Shown here: positions 11,269 to 20,727 of the stretch, one piece after another
Position numbering within the stretch: the first letter of the stretch is position 1
How the letters are laid out: each line of letters begins with the position of its first letter
From: Xaviernesmea oryzae
GTDB lineage: Bacteria > Pseudomonadota > Alphaproteobacteria > Rhizobiales > Rhizobiaceae
Assembly: GCF_900177415.1 (NCBI RefSeq)
Contig: NZ_FXAF01000001.1
Location: 188,501-252,500, forward strand
DNA: 64,000 bases
Reading direction: 5' to 3'
Notes under the pieces: generated by a model
Databases searched by the model: none
Told to the model about the DNA's origin: nothing
The model's input: the letters and a program-made list of their open reading frames with translations, nothing else
Made by a program: the position numbers and the translations under genes

Positions 11269-11913
11269 ATGCGGCTGACGGCCGAAACCCTGAGCGCAAG
11301 GCGCGGCGAAGACCTGATTTTCAAGGACATCTCCTTCGATCTCGGAAAGGGCGAAGCGCTTGTCCTGACCGGCCGCAACGGCTCCGGAAAATCGACGCTG
11401 CTGCGTGTCGTGGCCGGATTGCTGCGTCCGGAGACCGGCCGGGTGACGTGGCATTCCGACGCGGCCGAATCGGGCATGCGCGCCGCCGAAGCCTGCCACT
11501 ATCTCGGCCACCGCAACGCGATGAAGGCGGAGCTTTCGGTCTCCGAAAACCTTTCCTTCTGGAAAGACTTTTTCGGCGATGTCCGGGGCGGCAAAGGGAT
11601 TTCGGTTGGCGAGGCGGCGGAGGTCGTCGGCCTCGGCGGCATCACGCATCTCCCCTTCGGCTACCTCTCCGCCGGCCAGCAGCGCCGCATGGCGTTCGCC
11701 AAACTGCTCGTCTCCCGGCGTCCGGTCTGGATCCTCGACGAACCGACCGCGGCGCTCGACGTGAACGCGGAAGGCGTCCTCACGGCCCTCATCAAGGCGC
11801 ATCTCGCTGGAGGCGGTATCGTGCTCGCCGCGACCCACCAGCCGCTTGGGCTGGAGAATGCGAAGGAATTGCGGATGACGGGTTTTGCGGGTGTTGGGGA
11901 GGAGAGATGGTGA
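11269..11913 (+). CDS. ccmA: Heme ABC exporter ATP-binding protein CcmA
   Basis: This is the ATPase of the CcmABCD complex, which releases holo-CcmE during cytochrome c maturation. Walker A is GRNGSGKST (about 36-44), the signature is LSAGQQRRMA, and Walker B is VWILDEPTAALD. Conservation starts at MRLTAETLSARRG, so I place the start at the ATG 11269, with AAGG 8 nt upstream; an ATG at 11254 would add five residues. Length is 214 aa. It opens the ccmABCDG operon. A repeat element of about 209 bp separates it from ccmB, which is unusual inside this operon. Confidence 0.93.
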   Translation: MRLTAETLSARRGEDLIFKDISFDLGKGEALVLTGRNGSGKSTLLRVVAGLLRPETGRVTWHSDAAESGMRAAEACHYLGHRNAMKAELSVSENLSFWKDFFGDVRGGKGISVGEAAEVVGLGGITHLPFGYLSAGQQRRMAFAKLLVSRRPVWILDEPTAALDVNAEGVLTALIKAHLAGGGIVLAATHQPLGLENAKELRMTGFAGVGEERW

Positions 11914-11929
11914 GCATCCTGCCCATCGA

Positions 11930-12138
11930 TACCCCCCTCTGCCCTGCCGGGCATCTCCCCCTCAAGGGGGGAGATCGGATAGCAGCAAAGTCTCGCCTCC
12001 CCCATGAGTTCCGAATTGCCGAAATGGTTCCGGACATAATAGTCGCGTCGAGATGTATCGTTGATGATGTGGGAAATTGGCGCGTCTTTCCGATCTCCCC
12101 CCTTGAGGGGGAGATGCCCGGCAGGGCAGAGGGGGGTA
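11930..12138. repeat. RIME-like element with perfect 50-bp inverted arms, inside the ccm operon (copy 2)
   Basis: Positions 11930-11979 and 12089-12138 are perfect 50-bp inverted repeats around a 109-bp centre. Each arm itself contains a hairpin (ctccccc/gggggag). The arms begin and end in TA, which may be a target duplication. The element fills the ccmA-ccmB gap. Confidence 0.85.
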
Positions 12139-12163
12139 ACGCCCGACAAGGGGGGCTGCATAA

Positions 12164-12823
12164 GTGACTGCCCTCCTCCTCCGCGACCTCAGACTTTCGG
12201 TGCGCGCCGGCGGCGGGGCGCTGATCGGCGTCTTGTTCTTCATGACGGTGGTGGCGGTCATTCCCTTCGGCGTCGGGCCGGACCTCAATCTTCTGTCGCG
12301 CATCGGGCCGGCGATCGTCTGGATCGGGGCGCTGCTCTCGGCGCTCCTCGGCCTCGACCGGATGTTCCAGACGGACCGGGAGGACGGTTCGCTGGACCTT
12401 CTGCTGATGCAGGAGCATCCGCTGGTCCTCACCGTGCTCGTCAAATGCCTGGCGCACTGGCTCGGCAACGGCTTGCCGCTGGTCATCGCCTCGCCGCTCC
12501 TCGGCCTCTTCATGAACATGGACGAGGTGGCGATCGGCGCCACCATGCTGACGCTTCTCGTAGGTACGCCTGCCCTCACCTTCATCGGCGCGGTCGGCGC
12601 GGCGGTGGCGGTTGCGCTGCCGCGCGGCGGGCTGCTGGTCTCGATCCTCGTCCTGCCGCTCGCGATCCCCGTGCTGATCTTCGGCGTCAGCGCCTCCTAC
12701 GCGGCGGTCGAGGATCCTGCCCCGTTTATGCCGCCTTTCTTGATTTTGGTGGCTATCACGATGTTTTTTACCGTACTCGGCCCGCTCGGCGCTGCGCTGG
12801 CGTTGAAGAATGCCGCTGATTGA
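12164..12823 (+). CDS. ccmB: Heme exporter protein CcmB
   Basis: This 219-aa membrane subunit of the CcmABCD complex has six predicted helices. The family hallmark DREDGSLDLLLMQ follows the second helix at about residues 68-85. The start is GTG at 12164, with a G-rich ribosome site (aggggggct) about 8 nt upstream that borders the inserted repeat. CcmA and CcmB together power release of heme-loaded CcmE. The RIME-like element upstream might change transcription between ccmA and ccmB. Confidence 0.93.
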   Translation: MTALLLRDLRLSVRAGGGALIGVLFFMTVVAVIPFGVGPDLNLLSRIGPAIVWIGALLSALLGLDRMFQTDREDGSLDLLLMQEHPLVLTVLVKCLAHWLGNGLPLVIASPLLGLFMNMDEVAIGATMLTLLVGTPALTFIGAVGAAVAVALPRGGLLVSILVLPLAIPVLIFGVSASYAAVEDPAPFMPPFLILVAITMFFTVLGPLGAALALKNAAD

Positions 12824-12867
12824 CTAGGATCAACATGACAGGCGCCACCGCACTTTAGAAAGATTCC

Positions 12868-13629
12868 ATGCCCGAAAGCCTCGCCATCACCAAATTCAGC
12901 GACCTAGCCAATCCGACGCGATTCCTGGCGCTGGCGGCGCGCATCCTGCCCTTCATGGCGGCGATCACGGCGATCCTCTTCGCGATCGGCCTCTATCTGA
13001 GCTTCACGACCGAAGGCGACTACCAGCAGGGCCAGACGGTGCGCATCATGTATGTGCACGTGCCGGCCGCCTGGCTGTCGATGATGTGCTACACGGTCAT
13101 GGCGATCTCGGCGATCGGCACGCTGGTCTGGCGCCATCCGCTGGCCGACGTCTCCCACAAGGCCGCAGCCCCGCTCGGCGCCGGCTTCACGCTGATCGCG
13201 CTCGCCACCGGCTCGCTCTGGGGCAAGCCCATGTGGGGCACCTGGTGGGTCTGGGACGCGCGGCTGACCTCCGTCTTCGTGCTCTTCCTCATGTATCTCG
13301 GGCTCATCGCGCTGAACCGCGCCATGGACGATCCGTCACGCGCCGCCCGCGTCTCCGCCGTGCTGATCCTCGTCGGCTTCGTCAACATCCCGATCATAAA
13401 ATTCTCGGTCGACTGGTGGAACACGCTGCATCAGCCGGCGAGCGTGATGCGCATGGACGGCCCGACCATCGATCCGGAATTCCTCTGGCCGCTGCTGATC
13501 ATGGCGATCGCCTTCACGCTGCTCTTCTTCACCCTGCACGTGATGGCGATGCGCAACGAGATCTGGCGCCGCCGCGTCACGGCGCAGCGCCGGATGGCCG
13601 CCCGCATGGCCGGCGGACGGGAGGCATGA
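12868..13629 (+). CDS. ccmC: Heme exporter protein CcmC
   Basis: CcmC loads heme onto the chaperone CcmE at the periplasmic face of the inner membrane. The tryptophan-rich WWD signature WGTWWVWD lies at residues 123-130. The two flanking heme-ligand histidines are in YVHVP (His64) and NTLHQPAS. Six helices are predicted in 253 aa. The gene follows ccmB by 44 nt and precedes ccmD by 1 nt. Normal length and all key residues are present. Confidence 0.95.
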   Translation: MPESLAITKFSDLANPTRFLALAARILPFMAAITAILFAIGLYLSFTTEGDYQQGQTVRIMYVHVPAAWLSMMCYTVMAISAIGTLVWRHPLADVSHKAAAPLGAGFTLIALATGSLWGKPMWGTWWVWDARLTSVFVLFLMYLGLIALNRAMDDPSRAARVSAVLILVGFVNIPIIKFSVDWWNTLHQPASVMRMDGPTIDPEFLWPLLIMAIAFTLLFFTLHVMAMRNEIWRRRVTAQRRMAARMAGGREA

Positions 13630-13630
13630 C

Positions 13631-13801
13631 ATGACCCACACGTTCTACATCGCCATGTCCTATGCCGTGACCGCTCTCGTCACGCTCTGTCTCATCGGCT
13701 GGGTGTGGCTCGACGGCCGCGCCCGCCAGAGGGAACTGGCCGAGCTGGAGGCCTCCGGCATTCGCCGCCGTTCATCGCAGACGGCCGGAGACAGGGCATG
13801 A
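13631..13801 (+). CDS. ccmD: Heme exporter protein CcmD
   Basis: This 56-aa single-pass membrane protein stabilises the CcmABC-CcmE complex. It reads [20 protein letters not shown], continues with one transmembrane helix (about residues 8-27), and ends in a charged arginine-rich tail. It starts 1 nt after the ccmC stop and its stop overlaps the ccmG start by 4 nt (ATGA). Size, single helix and operon place identify it; such short genes are easily missed. Confidence 0.88.
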   Translation: MTHTFYIAMSYAVTALVTLCLIGWVWLDGRARQRELAELEASGIRRRSSQTAGDRA

Positions 13802-14400
13802 GCGCGGAAACTGAAAACCGGCCGGCCGAACGCAAGGGTTTCGCCCGCTACGCTCTGGCGCTGATCCCGCTCGTCGTCTTCATCGGCTTTGCCGGGGTCG
13901 CCGGCAAGATGCTCTACGACCAGGACGTCAACGGCCTCGATGTCTCCGCCATTCCCTCCGCGCTGATCGGCAGACAAGCCCCCTCGCTGGCGCTGCCGCC
14001 GCTCGAAGGCTCGAACACGACGGCGCTGACCGACGCGGCGATCACCGGTAAGCTGACGCTCGTCAACGTCTTCGCCTCCTGGTGCGTGCCCTGCCGGCAG
14101 GAGCACCCGTTCCTGAAGGCCCTGGCGGACGACAGCCGGCTGAACATCGTCGGGATCAACTACAAGGACCGCAACGACAACGCGCTGCGTTTCCTCGGCG
14201 AACTCGGCAATCCTTACAAGGCGATCGGCGTCGATACCAACGGCAAGGCGGCGATCGACTGGGGCGTCTACGGCATTCCGGAAAGCTATCTGGTCGGCCC
14301 GGACGGCACGATCCTCTACAAGAAGGTCGGCCCCTTCGACGAGCGCAGCCTGACGCAGGAACTTCTGCCGGCGATCGAGAAGGCTGCCGCCGCAAGCTGA
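13798..14400 (+). CDS. ccmG: Thiol:disulfide interchange protein CcmG/CycY (DsbE)
   Basis: This membrane-anchored periplasmic thioredoxin keeps apocytochrome cysteines reduced for heme ligation. One N-terminal anchor helix spans about residues 18-36. The active site is [14 protein letters not shown] with Cys96 and Cys99. The family loop [12 protein letters not shown] contains the cis-proline. Length is 200 aa. The start ATG overlaps the ccmD stop (ATGA), so translation is coupled. It ends the ccm operon and is convergent with the DUF2585 gene. The remaining maturation genes (ccmE and the ccmFHI/cyc group) are not in this window. Confidence 0.94.
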   Translation: MSAETENRPAERKGFARYALALIPLVVFIGFAGVAGKMLYDQDVNGLDVSAIPSALIGRQAPSLALPPLEGSNTTALTDAAITGKLTLVNVFASWCVPCRQEHPFLKALADDSRLNIVGINYKDRNDNALRFLGELGNPYKAIGVDTNGKAAIDWGVYGIPESYLVGPDGTILYKKVGPFDERSLTQELLPAIEKAAAAS

Positions 14401-14408
14401 TCAGTTGT

Positions 14409-14999
14409 TCAGGGCAGCGCCGACTGCCATTCCCGGACCGCATCCACCGGCCAGACGAGCATCAGCACGTTGAGGGTCAGGTTGTCGCGGATGATGTAGC
14501 CGGTCAGCAGCTCGAAGAAGATGGCGATCGCCACCGTCAGCCAGACCGGCAGGCGCGCGGCCGCGAAGAAGCCGAGCACCATGAAGACCGTATCCATCGC
14601 CGAATTGATGATGCTGTCGCCGGAATAGCCGAGCGCCATGGTCGCCGTGCGGTAGCGGTCGATGATCAAAGGCGAGTTTTCCAGCAACTCCCACGCCGCC
14701 TCGATGAACACCGCGAGCGAGAGCCGTGCGGCCATCGGCGCGCGGCGCAGGATCAGCCAGCCGAGGCCGTAGAACAGGAAGCCGTGGATGATGTGGGACG
14801 GCGTGTACCAGTCGGAGAGGTGCTGGGAATTGCCGCTGGTGTTCACCCCGCCTTCCCAGAGCTTCACATAGCCGCATTCGCAGATCGGGATGCGGCCCAT
14901 GGCATAGAGGACGACGATCTGCAGAAGAAAAAGGACGAGCGCGGCGAGAAGCCAGCGCTTCGCGGACGAACCGGGATTGGAAAGGTCGGTAGCCGTCAC
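14409..14999 (-). CDS. DUF2585 / UPF0314 membrane protein
   Basis: This 196-aa protein has about four or five predicted helices and belongs to the DUF2585 (UPF0314) family of Alphaproteobacteria. Conserved stretches include [25 protein letters not shown] and [13 protein letters not shown]. The start is GTG and overlaps the stop of the septation protein gene by 4 nt, so they form one transcript. Function is unknown. The conserved link with septation protein A, ftsY and mtaB suggests a cell-envelope role, which is inference. Confidence 0.87.
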   Translation of the reverse strand: MTATDLSNPGSSAKRWLLAALVLFLLQIVVLYAMGRIPICECGYVKLWEGGVNTSGNSQHLSDWYTPSHIIHGFLFYGLGWLILRRAPMAARLSLAVFIEAAWELLENSPLIIDRYRTATMALGYSGDSIINSAMDTVFMVLGFFAAARLPVWLTVAIAIFFELLTGYIIRDNLTLNVLMLVWPVDAVREWQSALP

Positions 15000-15646
15000 T
15001 TTTCCGTTTCCGCAGCCGGATCGGGGATGGTGTGCCGCATGATGAGCGGCATCTGGGCAAGCGTGAAGGCGATGGTGATCGGCATCGTGCCCCAGACCTT
15101 GAAGTTGACCCAGACCGTATCGGAGAAATTGCGCCAGACCACTTCGTTCAGCACGGCGAGGAAAAAGAAGAAGATCCCCCAGCGCAGCGTCAGCTTCTTC
15201 CAGCCCGCCTCATCGAGCTGGAACGCCGCGTTGAAGACGTAGCCGAGCAGCGATTTGCCGAAAAGGAGGCCGCCGAGCAGCGCCGCGCCGAACAGCGTGT
15301 TGACGATGGTGGGCTTCATCTTGATGAACGTCTCGTCCTGCAGCCAGATCGACAGCGACCCGAACACCAGCACCACGACGCCCGAGACGAAGGGCATGAC
15401 CGGCAGGTGATGGAAGACGATCTTCGAGATGACCAGCGAGATGACGGTCGCGACCATGAAGAGCGCAGTGGCGACGAGCAGCGGACCGCCGATCGCCGAA
15501 AGCGCCGGAAGCTTCTCGACCAGCCATTCGCCGCGCAGGTTGCCGAAGAAGAAGACCAGGAGCGGCCCGATCTCCAGCGCCAGCTTCAGCATCGGATGCT
15601 GCTTTTCTTCCTTGGTCGGCGTGGTGTCGCTTTCGATCGTCTGCAT
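14996..15646 (-). CDS. Septation protein A (YciB/IspZ family)
   Basis: This inner-membrane protein of the YciB family is linked to septation and envelope synthesis. The 216 aa hold about six helices. Family blocks are [26 protein letters not shown] and [14 protein letters not shown] prefer the ATG at 15644-15646 (MQTIESDTT) because GGGAC lies 5 nt upstream and relatives begin there. An ATG overlapping the ftsY stop (15698-15700) would add 18 residues without a ribosome site. It lies in an operon with ftsY upstream and the DUF2585 gene downstream. Confidence 0.88.
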   Translation of the reverse strand: MQTIESDTTPTKEEKQHPMLKLALEIGPLLVFFFGNLRGEWLVEKLPALSAIGGPLLVATALFMVATVISLVISKIVFHHLPVMPFVSGVVVLVFGSLSIWLQDETFIKMKPTIVNTLFGAALLGGLLFGKSLLGYVFNAAFQLDEAGWKKLTLRWGIFFFFLAVLNEVVWRNFSDTVWVNFKVWGTMPITIAFTLAQMPLIMRHTIPDPAAETEK

Positions 15647-15699
15647 GAGTCCCAACTTTGAAGCTTGTGTGGGCGAAGCCAAATCGTCTTTCTGTGTCA

Positions 15700-17367
15700 T
15701 CAATGCGTCAAACCGGCAATGGCGCTTGCAAAATCCTGCGCTTCGAACGGTTCGAGATCGTCGACGCCCTCGCCGACGCCGATGAAATAGACCGGCAGCT
15801 TGTGCTTGGCGGCGATGGCGACGAGGATGCCGCCGCGCGCCGTGCCGTCGAGCTTGGTCATGATGAGGCCGCTGACGCCCGCGACGTTGCGGAATATCTC
15901 GACCTGCTGCATGGCGTTCTGGCCGGTCGTGGCGTCGAGCGTCTGCAGCACGGTATGCGGCGCGTCGGGATCGAGCTTGCCGAGCACGCGGACGATCTTT
16001 TCCAGTTCCGCCATCAGCTCGGTGCGGTTCTGCAGCCGGCCGGCGGTGTCGATGATGAGGACATCCGATTCGTTGGCCCGCGCCTGCTCGTAGGCGTCGT
16101 AAGCCAAGCCCGCCGCATCGGCGCCGAGCCTGGTGCCGATGAATTCCGAGCCGGTGCGGTCCGCCCAGATCTTCAGCTGCTCGATCGCCGCCGCGCGAAA
16201 GGTGTCGCCGGCGGCGAGCATGACCTTGAGGCCGGCGCCGGAGAGCTTTGCCGCGAGCTTGCCGATCGTCGTCGTCTTGCCGGTGCCGTTGACGCCGACC
16301 ACGAGGATGACATGCGGTTTGTGGGAAAGATCGAGCTGCAGGGGTTTCGCGACCGGCGCGAGCACCTTCGTGATCTCGCCGGCCATGATGCGCGAGACAT
16401 CCTCACCTGTCACATCCTTTCCGTAGCGCTCGGAAGACAGCGCCCCGGTGATGCGCATGGCCGTCTCGACGCCGAGATCGGCCTGGATCAGCAGGTCTTC
16501 GAGTTCTTCGAGCGTATCCTCGTCCAGCTTGCGCTTGGTGAAGAGCGCGGTGATCTGGCCGGTGAGCTGCGACGACGTCCGCGCGAGGCCGGCGCGAAGA
16601 CGCTGGAACCAGGAGAGTTTCGAGGCGGAAGCGGCGAAGGTGGGAGCGGGCTCCGGGCGGGAGGTGGAGAAGCCTTTGGGGAGGATGGGTTCTGCGCGGG
16701 TTGTTTCAATAGAACGGTCCAGCCCTTCGCTTTGGCTCAGGGCGTTCGTCGCTGCAATCGATTCACCGGATCGATTGCTCTGCTCCGCAGACCGCTCCTC
16801 ACCCCCCTCTGTCCTGCCGGACATCTCCCCCACAAGGGGGGAGATCGAATCGTGGCTCGCTCCCTGCTCTAACGCAGATTCTAAACCCGTTGAGGCGTCA
16901 CTATAGTCAGATGTAGGAGACGACGGTACATCCGTGATCTCCCCCCTTGTGGGGGAGATGTCCGGCAGGACAGAGGGGGGTGTTTCCGCAGAAGCTACAC
17001 CTTCTTCAGCCTCGGCTTCCGCCTCCAGCAGAGACAACGGCACCACGCCGATATCGGAGACGTTTTCAGCATTAGGAAGGATCGGAGGTGTTCCTTCTTC
17101 CGAAGGTTCCGGCTCGATATTCTCATCCGCGGCATCGGCCGACCGGTCCTCGCCCTCAGCCGCCACATCCGCCGCAGGCCCGCCGGCGGTCTCGATCTCG
17201 GCCGGTGCCACCGGATCGACCGGCGAGACCGGCAGGTTCTCGGCGCGGGATTTGGGTTCCAGCTCCGCTTCCACGGCCGCGACGTTTTCCGGCTTTTCAG
17301 CCTCCGGCGCCTGTTCCTCGGCGGGCTTGCCGAAGGTGAAGACTCGTTTGATGAAGCCCAATGCCAT
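15700..17367 (-). CDS. ftsY: Signal recognition particle receptor FtsY
   Basis: FtsY docks SRP-ribosome complexes at the membrane for co-translational insertion. The C-terminal NG GTPase starts near residue 250; the P-loop is GVNGTGKTT (about 355-363), followed by DTAGRLQNR and [10 protein letters not shown]. The N-terminal A domain is acidic, as usual, but its residues 129-189 are encoded by an inserted palindromic repeat (16801-16981) that reads through in frame. This makes the protein long (555 aa). It overlaps or abuts the septation protein gene and follows mtaB by 16 nt. The GTPase domain is intact. Confidence 0.95.
   Translation of the reverse strand: MALGFIKRVFTFGKPAEEQAPEAEKPENVAAVEAELEPKSRAENLPVSPVDPVAPAEIETAGGPAADVAAEGEDRSADAADENIEPEPSEEGTPPILPNAENVSDIGVVPLSLLEAEAEAEEGVASAETPPSVLPDISPTRGEITDVPSSPTSDYSDASTGLESALEQGASHDSISPLVGEMSGRTEGGEERSAEQSNRSGESIAATNALSQSEGLDRSIETTRAEPILPKGFSTSRPEPAPTFAASASKLSWFQRLRAGLARTSSQLTGQITALFTKRKLDEDTLEELEDLLIQADLGVETAMRITGALSSERYGKDVTGEDVSRIMAGEITKVLAPVAKPLQLDLSHKPHVILVVGVNGTGKTTTIGKLAAKLSGAGLKVMLAAGDTFRAAAIEQLKIWADRTGSEFIGTRLGADAAGLAYDAYEQARANESDVLIIDTAGRLQNRTELMAELEKIVRVLGKLDPDAPHTVLQTLDATTGQNAMQQVEIFRNVAGVSGLIMTKLDGTARGGILVAIAAKHKLPVYFIGVGEGVDDLEPFEAQDFASAIAGLTH
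16801..16981. repeat. RIME-like element inside the ftsY coding region (copy 3)
   Basis: Positions 16801-16846 and 16936-16981 are a perfect 46-bp inverted repeat around 89 bp. The arms are close relatives of those at 11930-12138 and 20311 onward. Both arms are translated in the ftsY frame, giving [15 protein letters not shown] and [15 protein letters not shown]. Confidence 0.9.
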
Positions 17368-17383
17368 GAGAAATCCGTTCCGG

Positions 17384-18670
17384 TTATGCCGCCCTGCTCG
17401 CCACGGAGGCCGGCATCACCTGCATGTCCAGATGTCTGCCGTTATGGCCGGTAATCATAACGCGCTTGAGGTCGCGGGGAGCAAGGCCGGGCGCCGCAAC
17501 CAGCGAAAAGTTTTCCGTATGCGCCATGCCGTTCATCTCGACGATGACCGACTGTTCGGTGCCGACCATGCGGTCGAGATGGGCGCGGTGCAGCGCCTCG
17601 CCCCGGGCACGCAGCCGCGCCGCCCGGTCCTTGACGAGCCCGCGATCGACCTGCGGCATGCGCGCCGCCGGCGTGCCGGGCCGCGGGCTGTAGGGGAAGA
17701 CGTGCAGGAAGGAAATGCCAGCCTCTTCCGCCAGCATCGCGGCATTTTCGAACATCTCTTCCGTCTCCGTCGGAAAGCCGGCGATCATGTCGGCGCCGAA
17801 GGCGATCTCGGGGCGCAGCCGCCGGGCCTGTTCGGTGAAGGCGAGTGCCTCGGCGCGGGAATGCCGCCGCTTCATGCGCTTCAGGATCAGGTCGTCGCCA
17901 TGCTGCAGGGAGAGGTGCAGATGCGGCATGAAACGCGGCTCGTCGGCGATCAGGTCCCAAAGGTGCCGGTCCGCCTCGATGCCGTCGATCGACGACAGGC
18001 GCAGGCGGAGGATTTCCGGCACTTGCTTCAACAGGGTCTTCGCCAGATATCCGAGCGACGGCTGGCCGGGGAGATCGGCGCCGTAGCTGGTGGCGTCGAC
18101 GCCGGTCAGCACGATCTCGCGATAGCCGCCTTCAACGAGCTTTCGAGCCTGATCGGCCACGGCGCCCATCGGCACCGAACGGGAATTGCCGCGGCCGTAG
18201 GGAATGATGCAGAAGGTGCAGCGATGGTCGCAGCCATTCTGCACCTGGATGAAGGCGCGCACATGGCCGTCGATATGCTTCACCATCTGCGGGGCGGTGG
18301 CCCTGACGCTCATGATGTCGTTGACGCGCAGCTTCTCTTCCGCCGAGACGCCGAAATCCGGCAGCCCGCGATAGGAGGCGCTTTTCAGCTTCTCCTCGTT
18401 GCCGAGCACGGCATCGACTTCCGCCATGTCGGCGAAGGTCCGCTTCTCGGTCTGGGCGGCGCAGCCGGTGACGATGATGCGGGCATGCGGGTTTTCGCGC
18501 CGGGCGCGGCGGATCGCCTGGCGGGCCTGGCGGACGGCCTCGCCGGTGACGGCGCAGGTATTGACGAGGATGGCGTTGTTGAGCCCCGCCTTTTCGGCCT
18601 CGGCCCGCATCACTTCCGATTCATAGGTGTTGAGGCGGCAGCCGAAGGTGATGACCTCGACGCCGCTCAA
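17384..18670 (-). CDS. mtaB: tRNA N6-threonylcarbamoyladenosine C2-methylthiotransferase MtaB
   Basis: This radical-SAM enzyme converts t6A37 to ms2t6A37 in ANN-decoding tRNAs using two [4Fe-4S] clusters. The N-terminal UPF0004 domain has its cluster cysteines in [15 protein letters not shown] and GCAAQ. The radical-SAM triad is CDHRCTFC near residues 145-152. The C-terminal region fits the TRAM-like RNA-binding part. Length is 428 aa. The start is TTG, overlapping the dapF stop by 4 nt (TTGA), so the two are coupled. Completeness of all six cysteines supports function. Confidence 0.94.
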   Translation of the reverse strand: MSGVEVITFGCRLNTYESEVMRAEAEKAGLNNAILVNTCAVTGEAVRQARQAIRRARRENPHARIIVTGCAAQTEKRTFADMAEVDAVLGNEEKLKSASYRGLPDFGVSAEEKLRVNDIMSVRATAPQMVKHIDGHVRAFIQVQNGCDHRCTFCIIPYGRGNSRSVPMGAVADQARKLVEGGYREIVLTGVDATSYGADLPGQPSLGYLAKTLLKQVPEILRLRLSSIDGIEADRHLWDLIADEPRFMPHLHLSLQHGDDLILKRMKRRHSRAEALAFTEQARRLRPEIAFGADMIAGFPTETEEMFENAAMLAEEAGISFLHVFPYSPRPGTPAARMPQVDRGLVKDRAARLRARGEALHRAHLDRMVGTEQSVIVEMNGMAHTENFSLVAAPGLAPRDLKRVMITGHNGRHLDMQVMPASVASRAA

Positions 18671-19584
18671 TGGACCAGAGCCTCCGGCTCGCCATCATGG
18701 GGCTCTTCGTCGCGCGTGAAGCTGCCGGTCGTGGGGTTCACCTTGCCGGACCATTCCCATTCGGCGGGGCCGGTCATCACAACATGGTCGTCGTCCCGCC
18801 ATTCGATGACGAGCGGCTGGCGGACCGGGCTGGAGGCGACGTCGATCGTCACGGTGCGGCCGGTTCTGCCGGTACGCGCGGCGGAGACGGCGGCGGCGCA
18901 GGCGGCCGAACCGCAGGCGAGCGTCAGGCCCGCGCCGCGCTCCCAGGTGCGGGTGCGCAGCGAGGTGTCGGAAGTGACCTGCGCCAGCGTGATATTCGCC
19001 TTTTCCGGGAACATCGGATGGTTTTCAAGGAGCGGGCCGAAGCGTTCGAGATCGAAGCTCATCGGATCGCGGTCGACCCAGAAGATCGCATGCGGATTGC
19101 CCATCGACATGGCCGACGGCGAATGCAGCACCGGCGCGTCGATCGGGCCGATCTGCAGCTCGATACGGCTCGTGTCGAAGAACTCTTCCGAGAGCGGGAT
19201 CCTGTTCCATTCGAAGACCGGCCTGCCCATGTCGACCGAGATCGTGCCGTCCTCGTGCTCGACGGCGTTCAGGATGCCGGCGACCGTCTGGAAGGTGAAG
19301 GCCTTGCGGCCGGTCTCGGCGGCGAGCGCCTGCACGACGCAGCGCGTGCCGTTGCCGCAGGCCTGCGCCTTGGAGCCGTCGGAATTCAGGATGTCGATGA
19401 AGGCGTCGGTGCCCTGAGCCTTCGGATCGTGGATCGCCATGATCTGGTCGAACCGGGTGGCCGGATCGCCGTTCAGCGCAATCGCGGCCTCGGGCGTCAC
19501 CCTGTCGGCGCGGCCGCGCATGTCGACGACCAGGATCTTGTTGCCAAGCCCGTTCATCTTCGCGAATTCGACCAGTTCCGTCAT
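18667..19584 (-). CDS. dapF: Diaminopimelate epimerase
   Basis: This enzyme interconverts LL- and meso-diaminopimelate for lysine and peptidoglycan synthesis. The catalytic pair is Cys76 in ACGNGTRC and Cys224 in LACGSAACA. Two pseudosymmetric halves make up 305 aa, a little longer than the Escherichia coli enzyme because of a charged C-terminal tail. The N-terminus [18 protein letters not shown] is typical of rhizobia. It heads the minus-strand operon dapF-mtaB-ftsY-septation protein A-DUF2585. Upstream lies a long gene-free region. Confidence 0.96.
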   Translation of the reverse strand: MTELVEFAKMNGLGNKILVVDMRGRADRVTPEAAIALNGDPATRFDQIMAIHDPKAQGTDAFIDILNSDGSKAQACGNGTRCVVQALAAETGRKAFTFQTVAGILNAVEHEDGTISVDMGRPVFEWNRIPLSEEFFDTSRIELQIGPIDAPVLHSPSAMSMGNPHAIFWVDRDPMSFDLERFGPLLENHPMFPEKANITLAQVTSDTSLRTRTWERGAGLTLACGSAACAAAVSAARTGRTGRTVTIDVASSPVRQPLVIEWRDDDHVVMTGPAEWEWSGKVNPTTGSFTRDEEPHDGEPEALVH

Positions 19585-19755
19585 GACGCCATTCCATTGC
19601 GGGCGAAATGCCTGCTTCCCGGCCGTATATGGCGGAATTGCGCGGGAATTACCAGTGGGCCAGAGATGGACGTGGCCTCCCTTGCCCTCGGGTCAAGCCC
19701 AAGGGTGACGAAAGACAGAATCCTCCCTTGGCGATCTTGAGATTTTCAAGTCGGA

Positions 19756-20179
19756 CGGGGCGCTGAAAGCTGCCTCTTAGGTTAGTTTAATAGGTGACAC
19801 CTCTCAGCGCCCCGTTCGGCGGTTTTTATCCGCGACTTCGGTCCCTCTGCCTTGGCCTTCCCGGACGGTGTTCGTCTGGCTTCATGGACCCCGGGCGAAC
19901 CGAGTTATCGCCAACGATCCATGACGCCGCCGCCGGACTCTCCGCTTTACGCGGACGGACAGAAAAGTCCGGCGAAACCATCCGTTCGGCCACCCTGTGT
20001 GCCGCACAGGCACGCCCGGCGCGCTCTTTCGGGCATCAAGAGACGATGGGCCGGTCCGCTGCCCGTCACCTCTCCCCGTGTCGCCGGAGGGAGACCATTT
20101 TCCGCGAACCCGGATGGTGAGGCTTTGCGTCTTCCCCTCAACACCCGCGCCGGCCCCGCCTCGCCGGAACGCCTTCCGG
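19756..20179. other. Hairpin-rich non-coding unit of unknown class
   Basis: This 425-bp stretch contains at least seven inverted repeats. The outermost observed is 19756-19766 with 19804-19814 (11 bp perfect). Others are 19882-19888/19918-19924 enclosing ggcga/tcgcc, 19933-19939/19966-19972 enclosing tccgc/gcgga, 19994-19999/20005-20010, 20014-20018/20030-20034, 20094-20098/20114-20118 and 20164-20169/20174-20179. Several frames are open, but none gives a protein I recognise. It could be a structured RNA, or a non-autonomous mobile repeat. I do not recognise an RNA family. Confidence 0.45.
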
Positions 20180-20310
20180 TGTATCCGATGCGGGACGGGG
20201 TGATTGTAGGCATGGAGTGAAGGAGCGGGGATGAGAAAGGGGTCAAGTGATTGATAGAGCTGAGGCGGGTTTGCGTTTTATCCATCAGAGCCGGTGGATG
20301 CCTGCCGCCG

Positions 20311-20700
20311 CACCCCCCTCTGCCCTGCCGGGCATCTCCCCCTCAAGGGGGGAGATCGGATGGGGGCGGCGGTTTCCCCAAACGACAAGCGCCGCTATTC
20401 GGCATACCGCATACGCATACGGGGGAACGGAGCGGGATCGGCTTGCGCCCTCTTCTCCCCAGCGGGGAGAAGTGCCGAGCAAAGCGAGGCGATGAGGGGG
20501 TGTACATGCGGCAAACGCCGTGCTGGATTTTGGCTTCGCCCCCCTCATCCGCCCTGCCGGGCACCTTCTCCCCGCTGGGGAGAAGGGGAGAGCCGCTGCT
20601 TGGGATCTCCTTCACGAGCGGGGGCAATCGCATATGGAGGAACCGAGCCAGTTCGGCTTGCGCCCCCGTCTCCCCAGCGGGGAGAAGGGGAGGGCAGGCT
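20311..20700. repeat. Cluster of RIME-like repeat modules (copy 4, mosaic)
   Basis: The stretch opens with the same arm type seen in ccm and ftsY (20311-20363). It continues with three modules built on cttctccccagcggggagaag at about 20452-20474, 20563-20588 and 20668-20692, separated by unrelated DNA. These are two arm types combined, which fits the mosaic nature of RIME elements. No gene is visible here. Confidence 0.75.
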
Positions 20701-20727
20701 GTCGCATTTGCGCAACGGTTTTGCGGC

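Noticed and set aside
19852..20220. 122-codon open frame as a protein gene
   Set aside because: Several frames are open at once, no domain is recognised, and the DNA is a run of hairpins, so a non-coding unit fits better.
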